Below, piece after piece: positions 7,458 through 11,563 of a stretch of 11,563 bases of DNA. Positions within the stretch are counted from its first letter, which is position 1. Each line of letters opens with the position of its first letter. The DNA is from Verrucomicrobia subdivision 6 bacterium (GTDB lineage: Bacteria > Verrucomicrobiota > Verrucomicrobiia > Methylacidiphilales > Verrucolacustridaceae): assembly GCA_945866245.1 (NCBI GenBank), contig CAMBGW010000023.1:1-11563 (forward strand), read 5' to 3'. The notes under the pieces are model-generated. The model was given only the letters and a program-made list of their open reading frames with translations. It searched no databases and had not been told where the DNA came from. Both the position numbers and the translations under genes were made by a program.

Positions 7458-7760
7458 AGGTTGATGTGCGGCGGGAAGATAGTGTCCGAGCGGACCAACC
7501 GAGCGCTCAGCGCTCGATCGACGAAGGATGGGTCGTGCCTCGATGGCTTACCACAATCACTTCCGTGAGGTTCTTATCGTTCTCTTTAGGTCTGCGAGGG
7601 TGGAGCGTCACCTTGGATCCGAAATTAGATCTGGGTCGATCACGGAAACCGGATCAGGACGCCCCTCATTCGACTCCCCGCCGAACTCCTTTCAAGAAAT
7701 ACAACCTACACGGAAATCATCTTGCCTGCAAGCAAGTATAAGTAGCTGATAGGGAATGTT
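7458..7760. other. About 300 bases without a recognisable gene
   Basis: This region lies between the start of the RRM gene and the end of the 166-residue protein gene, both on the - strand. The reading frames crossing it are short, biased and unlike proteins. I see no tRNA, tmRNA or other known RNA pattern. It contains the inverted repeat at 7500-7516 and a weaker one, CTTGC (7721-7725) with GCAAG (7732-7736). It should hold the promoter of the RRM gene, but no convincing -35/-10 pair stands out. Confidence 0.5.
7500..7516. repeat. Perfect 7-bp inverted repeat upstream of the RRM gene
   Basis: CGAGCGC (7500-7506) and GCGCTCG (7510-7516) are exact reverse complements separated by three bases. 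The element lies 43 bases upstream of the RRM gene's ATG, so it may be a stem-loop in its 5' untranslated region or an operator for a dimeric repressor. No T-run follows on either strand, so it is not an intrinsic terminator. The sequence is seen directly; the function is unknown. Confidence 0.5.
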
Positions 7761-8261
7761 TTAGGCCTGCTGGGGATCAGAGGATGGGGCTGTAAGCATC
7801 GGCGCCGACCCCACGTTGCCCCCGCTCAAGTAAAATCCTGCCCCCGCCTGCTGCGGCAACAGCATCATCGCCAACGCCTCTTTCCAGGTCCCATCCACCC
7901 AATACGGATTGCCTAGAAAGTCCCCTGTCTGCCCAAACTCTCCATAAAACCAAGTGTAGTTATCTAATCCCTCTGCAAAACCGCCCGTCTGCGCCACGAC
8001 TAAAGTTTTCTTACCCTCCGTTCCATCCTCCGCCTGACAAATCAACTCCCCCCCATCTTGCAACGTCCACCTCACATCCCAATACGTCGTATCCCCCTCC
8101 GTCCATGTTGATCCGTGCGCCCGCACCATCTGGCTTAAAGCCCGGGCAAAACGATTCCAATCATCCACCGCCCACTCGCTCGGTTGCAAAATCTGCTGCA
8201 CCCGCTGCAAGCGAGTCCGCCACTCTTGCGTGATCCGACGTAATTCAACGCGACTAATCAT
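7761..8261 (-). CDS. Unrecognised Trp-rich 166-aa protein
   Basis: I do not recognise this family. The frame is open further upstream, but the N-terminal part of that longer frame overlaps the membrane/coiled-coil gene and reads like out-of-frame sequence. ATG 8261, 5 bases after that gene's stop and directly after GAAGGAA, is the better start and gives 166 residues. Residues 1-47 are probably helical and basic (RRITQEWRTRLQRVQQILQ). About 50-125 contains many Trp and aromatic residues (WDVRWTLQDGGELICQAEDG, then YTWFYGEFG) in alternating patterns suggestive of beta strands. The C-terminal 30 residues are Gly/Ala/Pro-rich. There is no signal peptide or membrane helix, so it is predicted to be cytoplasmic and perhaps to work with the membrane protein encoded just upstream. 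Confidence 0.65.
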   Translation of the reverse strand: MISRVELRRITQEWRTRLQRVQQILQPSEWAVDDWNRFARALSQMVRAHGSTWTEGDTTYWDVRWTLQDGGELICQAEDGTEGKKTLVVAQTGGFAEGLDNYTWFYGEFGQTGDFLGNPYWVDGTWKEALAMMLLPQQAGAGFYLSGGNVGSAPMLTAPSSDPQQA

Positions 8262-8266
8262 TTCCT

Positions 8267-8854
8267 TCAGCGCCTTCGCTCGCCCGAATCCCCCTCTAAA
8301 ATCGAAAGCCGGCGCCGAACTGTATCCACATCCTTCTCCTGCCGGTTCAACTGTGACTTGGCCTGCTCCAACAACGAGAGCTGCTTCGCCAACTGCGCCC
8401 CCGCCGACTCCAACCCACTCGTCAGCTCCGCATTCCGTGCCTGCAAAGAGGCAATCTCCTTGTTCAACCTCTGCTCCATCTGGTCCACCGTCACGCTCTG
8501 CCTCTGAATCTGCTTCCACAAAACAAAGCCCCCAAACCCTGCCAATCCGGCACAACCCCCAATGATCAGAAGCAGAACCAAGCCCACCCCGCTCAATATC
8601 GAAGCTACTGCCCTCTGCTCCTTACGCTGCCGATCTACACTTTTTTTAACATTGAGTGCCGTAGGATTCATTGGATTCATATTCGATTCCTCCTCATGGG
8701 GAGAAGAAGCTGGAGGAACATAGCCCGCGGGCCTCGGCGGCCCCTTGATCACCATCACCTCAGGATCTGATTCCGCTGCCGCACTGCTTGGCGATGAGCC
8801 AAACGGCAGCTCCGGTTCAGGCGTAGATGCGGGTGGGCTGAATGTTTCCTTCAT
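8267..8854 (-). CDS. Membrane-anchored coiled-coil protein, function unknown
   Basis: This 195-residue protein has a Pro/Ser-rich, probably disordered N-terminal region (1-65), then a basic stretch (VKKSVDRQRKEQR, 69-81). One long hydrophobic segment follows at about 84-113 (LSGVGLVLLLIIGGCAGLAGFGGFVLW). A heptad-rich coiled coil occupies about 121-188 (VDQMEQRLNKEIASLQARNAEL). Positive charges before the helix suggest the N-terminus faces the cytoplasm and the coiled coil faces the periplasm. No family is recognised; the architecture resembles many bacterial envelope scaffold or division-associated proteins, but this is only an analogy. Start ATG 8854 is preceded by GAAGG about 10 bases upstream. 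It is the middle gene of a three-gene - strand cluster, with its stop 5 bases before the next ATG. Confidence 0.8.
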   Translation of the reverse strand: MKETFSPPASTPEPELPFGSSPSSAAAESDPEVMVIKGPPRPAGYVPPASSPHEEESNMNPMNPTALNVKKSVDRQRKEQRAVASILSGVGLVLLLIIGGCAGLAGFGGFVLWKQIQRQSVTVDQMEQRLNKEIASLQARNAELTSGLESAGAQLAKQLSLLEQAKSQLNRQEKDVDTVRRRLSILEGDSGERRR

Positions 8855-8876
8855 TCTTCTCTGCCCTTCGGATTTG

Positions 8877-8893
8877 AGCGTCTGGCAGACGCT
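8877..8893. repeat. Perfect 7-bp inverted repeat between two - strand genes
   Basis: AGCGTCT (8877-8883) and AGACGCT (8887-8893) are exact reverse complements around a three-base loop. It sits in the 66-base gap between the 98-residue and 195-residue protein genes, 22 bases upstream of the latter's ATG. No T-run follows on the transcribed strand, so simple termination is unlikely. It could modulate translation or the stability of the downstream message. Confidence 0.45.
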
Positions 8894-8920
8894 TGGCGAG
8901 CGATTCTTTCCCCACCCCCT

Positions 8921-9217
8921 CTACCCTTGTCGCGGGGCCGCCCCCGCTTTTCGCTTCTCCTCCTCTTGACCAACCAAACCGTGACCCCTCCCAATTAAAC
9001 TCTGCGCATTCAACTGCACCGCCTCATCCGGCCGATGCCACATCGCCTCCAATACCCGACACACCGCCTCATCCTCCCCTCCCACATAATCCATCGCCAC
9101 TCGCCGAAAATCCTCCCCCGTCTTGATCGGATACAAACCCGGACACTCCTTAGCCCTCATCTCCAGCTTCAAGAGGAGCTCCTTCTGCCGATCCGACGGT
9201 TCGTAACTAACCTTCAT
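8921..9217 (-). CDS. Small unrecognised soluble protein (98 aa)
   Basis: The product is a 98-residue charged, probably helical protein with no signal peptide or membrane segment. Residues 6-24 look like an amphipathic helix (DRQKELLLKLEMRAKE). Residues 31-78 (KTGEDFRRVAMDYVGGEDEAVCRVLEAMWHR...) appear to be a compact helical domain. The Gln/Glu/Lys-rich end (83-98) is probably flexible. I do not recognise a family. The composition and lack of low-complexity sequence in the first 80 residues make it look like a genuine gene. ATG 9217 is preceded by GGGGAAG about 8 bases away. It is the first gene of the three-gene - strand cluster, and its start faces the divergent + strand cluster. Confidence 0.7.
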   Translation of the reverse strand: MKVSYEPSDRQKELLLKLEMRAKECPGLYPIKTGEDFRRVAMDYVGGEDEAVCRVLEAMWHRPDEAVQLNAQSLIGRGHGLVGQEEEKRKAGAAPRQG

Positions 9218-9359
9218 CCGCCGATCTTCCCCGCTCCCCCCGCCTTGTCCAGAGGCCTCCGCATTTCCCCAGCTTTTTCACGTCAATTTTTCCTCTTATC
9301 CGCAAGCTTTTTTCTCTCACCGATTTGCCACCCCCCTCACCCTTAGGCATTCTCAACCC
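9218..9359. promoter_or_regulatory. Divergent intergenic region between two small-gene clusters
   Basis: These 142 bases separate two oppositely transcribed clusters and should contain promoters for both. The + strand is pyrimidine-rich with T tracts (near 9274-9278, 9287-9291 and 9307-9312). Read on the - strand, TTGACG is a possible -35 for the 98-residue protein gene, but no good -10 follows at 17 bases. No terminator-like or operator-like symmetry stands out. Confidence 0.3.
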
Positions 9360-9737
9360 ATGCACATTTCGTGGCGCTCTGTCTGGGCTGGCAGCCTCTT
9401 TGGCCTTCTCACCGCCCTTGGCCCCTGGTTCCAAGGAATCTCTTTTCAAGCCGCCGCACTTTTTTCTGCCGGCCTCCTTCTCACCTACACCTCCATCGGC
9501 TTTCTCGTCGCTGTCCTGCCCACCTTCCAACCAAAATTTCTCTCCGGTGCGCTCTGGGGAGCTCTTTACAGCCTCCCGGGAGCAATTTTTACCGCCGTCC
9601 CCTACCCTCTCACCGCCGATGCGCCCGCCTACTACCGCGAATTCGTCGGCGGCGGCATTCGCGCCACCCTCCTCACTCTCATCTTTGGCGCACTGGCAGG
9701 TGGCCTTGCGGGCCTCATTCGTCGTCCGCAGACATGA
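9360..9737 (+). CDS. Four-helix membrane protein, function unknown
   Basis: The 125-residue product is strongly hydrophobic, with four likely membrane helices at about residues 7-24, 30-53, 60-80 and 99-120. The last two pack Gly and Ala residues (SGALWGALYSLPGAIF and LIFGALAGGLAGLI). A polar loop at 82-98 (PLTADAPAYYREF) joins helices 3 and 4, and the end is basic (RRPQT). I do not recognise a named family. The longer overlapping reading frames through this stretch have Pro/Ser/Arg-rich translations typical of out-of-frame GC-rich DNA, so this frame is preferred. ATG 9360 has no Shine-Dalgarno sequence (CTCAACCC precedes it). Its TGA overlaps the next gene's ATG (ATGA at 9734-9737). Confidence 0.78.
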   Translation: MHISWRSVWAGSLFGLLTALGPWFQGISFQAAALFSAGLLLTYTSIGFLVAVLPTFQPKFLSGALWGALYSLPGAIFTAVPYPLTADAPAYYREFVGGGIRATLLTLIFGALAGGLAGLIRRPQT

Positions 9738-9958
9738 GCTTCTTTTCGATTGTCTCCCGCATAAACCATCTTCTCTACCGGCGCGACCTCGCCCGACTTG
9801 CTCCTCAAGATCACTCCCTAGCACGCCTCTGGATGATCCAATTCATGAAATCCAACCATCCCGACTGGGACGAAAAGAAAATCAACCAAGAGTACGAAAG
9901 CCTTCTCCACTGTCGCCCCATGGCCATCGACGAATGGGTGCGCCGCCATCAAGGATGA
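9734..9958 (+). CDS. Small unrecognised 74-aa protein
   Basis: The start is internal to a longer overlapping frame: ATG 9734 sits in an ATGA overlap with the membrane protein's stop. From there the translation switches to protein-like composition: MSFFSIVSRINHLLYRRD, then HSLARLWMIQFMKSNHPDW, then a helical charged end (EYESLLHCRPMAIDEWVRR). It is probably cytoplasmic and helical, with no signal peptide; no family is recognised. Its own stop TGA overlaps the next gene's ATG (ATGA at 9955-9958). The double overlap argues that all three genes are translated together. AAGG just upstream of the following ATG lies inside this gene. Confidence 0.68.
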   Translation: MSFFSIVSRINHLLYRRDLARLAPQDHSLARLWMIQFMKSNHPDWDEKKINQEYESLLHCRPMAIDEWVRRHQG

Positions 9959-10491
9959 AACTTTTCCCCCTCATCCTTCTCCTTTCCTCGCTCACCCTTA
10001 CTTACTCCGCTCCATCCTCCTCTCCCCAGCCGGTTGCTTTTCGCGTCGGCCCCTTTCGCTTCGATCGACCCCCCTCCTGGCGCTGGGCACCCCCCTCAGG
10101 CACTTTTCGTGCCGCCCAACTTGAAAAAAAATTACCTGACGGAACTCTCCTCACGCTGACCTTCTCCCGATTCTCCGCCGGAGAGGGCGGCTCCGTTCAG
10201 GCCAACCTCGACCGCTGGAGTGCCCAGTTCACTTCCCCACCCAACTCCCAGCCCGAAACAAAAAAAGGCCCCGAAGGATCCCTGACCCTCATTCGCTATG
10301 AAGGCACCCTGAGAGGAGGCACCCCCGGTGGCCCCACCCAAAATCTTTCCCAAGCCCTACTCCTCGGCGCCATTCTTGAGGCCCCAGGAGAGCTCATCAT
10401 CATGAAGTTGGCCGGCCCCGCCCGCGCCATCGCCACCGCGGAAAAAGATTTCGCCCAGCTCGCCTCCGCCGCCGTCGGTCTTACTCCTTGA
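9955..10491 (+). CDS. Secreted conserved-type protein, function unknown (178 aa)
   Basis: Start ATG 9955, in an ATGA overlap with the preceding stop and following AAGG, gives 178 residues with a clear signal peptide (MKLFPLILLLSSLTLTYSA, cleavage about residue 19). The mature part begins FRVGPFRFDRPPSWRWAPPSG, followed by FRAAQL and a central LTFSRFSAGEGGSVQANLDRW segment (about 73-87 for the end of it). I recall this type of pattern (a W..P..G.FRAAQ stretch, then GGSVxANxxRW) from uncharacterised secreted proteins of Planctomycetes and Verrucomicrobia; I could not check it. The later part (KGPEGSLTLIRYEGTLRGG; ELIIMKLAGPARAIATAEKDF) suggests a small alpha/beta domain. It is presumably periplasmic or exported. 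The 3' end overlaps the 3' end of hisI on the other strand by 11 bases. Confidence 0.8.
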   Translation: MKLFPLILLLSSLTLTYSAPSSSPQPVAFRVGPFRFDRPPSWRWAPPSGTFRAAQLEKKLPDGTLLTLTFSRFSAGEGGSVQANLDRWSAQFTSPPNSQPETKKGPEGSLTLIRYEGTLRGGTPGGPTQNLSQALLLGAILEAPGELIIMKLAGPARAIATAEKDFAQLASAAVGLTP

Positions 10492-10879
10492 TCGATCTCG
10501 CCTCGAGCGCGTCCGACCCACTCTTCGAGAGACGACGATAGAAACAGCTTTTCTCACCCGTGTGACAAGCCGACCCTCCCGCCGGCAAACGAACGCGCAA
10601 AAGCAAACAATCCTGATCACAATCCACAAAAATCTCCTCCACCGCTAAGAAATTTCCCGAACTCTCACCCTTCACCCAAAGTTTTTTCCGGGACCGACTA
10701 TAAAAGGTGGCTCGCCCACTGGCTCTTGTTGCCTTCAGCGACTCCTGATTCATATGAGCCGTCATCAAAACTTCCCCACTGTCCGCATCCACCATCACTG
10801 CCGTGATCAGACCCTGAGCATCAAACTTGGGAGTGAAATTCCCCTGCCCGCTTGAGGAGGCGGGGGATCGGCCTTTCAA
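10481..10879 (-). CDS. hisI: Phosphoribosyl-AMP cyclohydrolase
   Basis: HisI opens the adenine ring of phosphoribosyl-AMP, the third step of histidine synthesis, in the cytoplasm. The 132-residue product is the monofunctional form, with no HisE domain fused. Signature segments are EVLMTAHMNQESL (36-48), ATFYSRSRKKLWVKGESSGN (57-76), FVDCDQDCLLLRV (84-96) and GSACHTGEKSCFYR (102-115). Asp86, Asp88 and Asp90 fit the Mg site. Cys87, Cys105 and Cys112 are candidates for the catalytic zinc site; Cys91 is a nearby extra cysteine. The start is TTG at 10879, supported by GGAGAG 5 bases upstream; later start codons would cut into the conserved domain. It lies 15 bases downstream of the parvulin gene and is probably co-transcribed. 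No other his gene is in view. Confidence 0.95.
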   Translation of the reverse strand: MKGRSPASSSGQGNFTPKFDAQGLITAVMVDADSGEVLMTAHMNQESLKATRASGRATFYSRSRKKLWVKGESSGNFLAVEEIFVDCDQDCLLLRVRLPAGGSACHTGEKSCFYRRLSKSGSDALEARSIKE

Positions 10880-10884
10880 TCGGA

Positions 10885-10890
10885 CTCTCC
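10885..10890 (-). promoter_or_regulatory. Ribosome binding site for hisI
   Basis: GGAGAG on the - strand lies 5 bases before the TTG codon at 10879. It is a good Shine-Dalgarno match and is the main reason to accept the non-ATG start. Confidence 0.75.
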
Positions 10891-10894
10891 GAAA

Positions 10895-11563
10895 CTATTT
10901 TTTCGCTGGTGCCGGCGCCGTCGGAGGCACGGGAGGCGCGGAGACGGGAGGAGTTGTCGCCGTCACCGGAGCCGGTGCGGCAGGAGCCGGCAGCAAAATT
11001 TTCACCGCTGCTTCTTTTCTCAAATCTTCCAGAAGCAGACGGGTCGCCTCTCCCTGCTTTAAGCGCTTCAGATGGGACATGATTTCATTCTTCACATCTT
11101 CCAACTTCAAGTTCTTCGCCGCCTCCTTCGCCTTCACTTTGAGGAAATGAAAACCAAAGGGTGTCTCAAATACCGCGCTCGTTTTTCCCGGCGCAGTCGA
11201 GAAGGCCACCTTCTCAAAATTGGGGGTCATCTGACCTTTGCTAAAGGGAGGAAGCTCACCGCCCCTCGCTTTGCTACCCGGATCATCCGAAACTTCCTGA
11301 GCAACTTTTTCAAAAGCTTCCCCTTTGTTGACGCGGGCCAAGGCTGCTTCGGCCACCTTCTTTTTCTCGGCCTTTGTCGCCGCATCCGCCGAGGCATCTA
11401 CTTTGACCAAAATATGCTGGGCCTGGACCGTCTCGTTCCGCTGCCACAACTTCGGATTTTCTGAATAAAACTTTTGCACATCCTCATCCGACGGCGCCTT
11501 CAGGCTGGGCTCCACCCGCATCCGCATCAAATGATCCACCTCCAGCTTCTGCTCAATTTCTTT
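10895..11563 (-). CDS. Parvulin-type peptidyl-prolyl isomerase, 5' end cut by window
   Basis: This is the C-terminal 222 residues of a PpiC/SurA/PrsA-like isomerase that catalyses prolyl cis-trans isomerisation and aids folding of exported proteins. The frame is open at the window edge (KEIEQKLEM upstream of the first ATG at 11539), and 11539 would start in mid-helix, so the true start and any signal peptide lie beyond the window. Counting from the ATG at 11539, the parvulin domain covers about residues 36-144, with VQAQHILVKV near its start, SDDPGSKARGGELPPFSKGQM in the middle and TPFGFHFLKV near its end. A helical segment follows (about 137-170), then an unusual Pro/Ala/Thr-rich tail of about 30 residues ending PAPAKK. 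hisI begins 15 bases after its stop. Confidence 0.9.
   Translation of the reverse strand, partial: KEIEQKLEVDHLMRMRVEPSLKAPSDEDVQKFYSENPKLWQRNETVQAQHILVKVDASADAATKAEKKKVAEAALARVNKGEAFEKVAQEVSDDPGSKARGGELPPFSKGQMTPNFEKVAFSTAPGKTSAVFETPFGFHFLKVKAKEAAKNLKLEDVKNEIMSHLKRLKQGEATRLLLEDLRKEAAVKILLPAPAAPAPVTATTPPVSAPPVPPTAPAPAKK

Noticed and set aside
7466..7749. Two overlapping + strand reading frames of 73 and 91 residues in the gap upstream of the RRM gene
   Set aside because: There is no ribosome site, the composition is irregular, and there is no recognisable domain. They overlap the inverted repeat and the probable RRM promoter region.
8262..8555. N-terminal extension of the Trp-rich protein up to 8555
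   Set aside because: The extension lies inside the coding region of the membrane coiled-coil gene in another frame and is Gly/Ala/Glu-rich shadow sequence. ATG 8261 with GAAGGAA upstream fits better.
9207..9824. A 205-residue - strand frame opposite the membrane protein gene
   Set aside because: Its translation is Gly/Glu/Lys-rich with no domain, and it opposes a clear four-helix membrane protein frame.
9325..9954. A 388-residue + strand reading frame starting at 9325 that ends at 10491
   Set aside because: The first 210 codons give Pro/Ser-rich, non-protein-like sequence overlapping two better genes. A signal peptide and an ATGA overlap mark the real start at 9955.
1..11563. Mobile element, prophage, CRISPR array or toxin-antitoxin pair
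   Set aside because: No transposase, integrase, direct-repeat array, att-like duplication or recognisable toxin or antitoxin was seen on either strand.

Overview
The window (about 57-58 % G+C by eye) looks like ordinary chromosomal DNA of a free-living bacterium. Placement in the Verrucomicrobiota or wider PVC group is my best guess, not a demonstration. It rests on a tandem GYF_2-like protein, a small RRM protein with RG-rich tails, a secreted protein with a GGSVQAN-type motif, and frequent lack of Shine-Dalgarno sites at operon-leading genes. I see no insertion sequence, phage gene, CRISPR array, tRNA or rRNA.

Left part, + strand (1-3481): a small VanZ-like membrane protein overlaps the GTG start of ligA (NAD-dependent DNA ligase) by 4 bases. 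Next come a secreted coiled-coil/LysM protein and a two-module GYF_2-like coiled-coil protein, with gaps of 25 and 5 bases. A clear intrinsic terminator at 3507-3531 closes this unit.

Branched-chain amino acid block, + strand (3555-6824): ilvN (acetolactate synthase regulatory subunit), ilvC (ketol-acid reductoisomerase) and leuA (2-isopropylmalate synthase). Together they cover steps from acetolactate to valine/isoleucine precursors and the first committed step to leucine. The catalytic ilvB is not next to ilvN, as it often is elsewhere. leuA is preceded by a 164-base potentially structured leader.

Middle, - strand (6834-9217): an RRM protein convergent with leuA, about 300 bases without a gene, then a three-gene cluster of unrecognised proteins. 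In transcription order these are a 98-aa soluble protein, a 195-aa membrane-anchored coiled-coil protein and a 166-aa Trp-rich protein.

Right part: a divergent + strand cluster (9360-10491) of three genes chained by ATGA overlaps: a four-helix membrane protein, a 74-aa protein and a secreted 178-aa protein. It runs tail-to-tail, with an 11-base overlap, into hisI (phosphoribosyl-AMP cyclohydrolase, TTG start). Upstream of hisI is a parvulin-type peptidyl-prolyl isomerase cut by the window edge.

Most of the window is housekeeping metabolism. I found no convincing new defence or mobile system. The least explained parts are the two divergent small-gene clusters around 9218-9359, the ilvN and leuA leaders, and the RRM protein.
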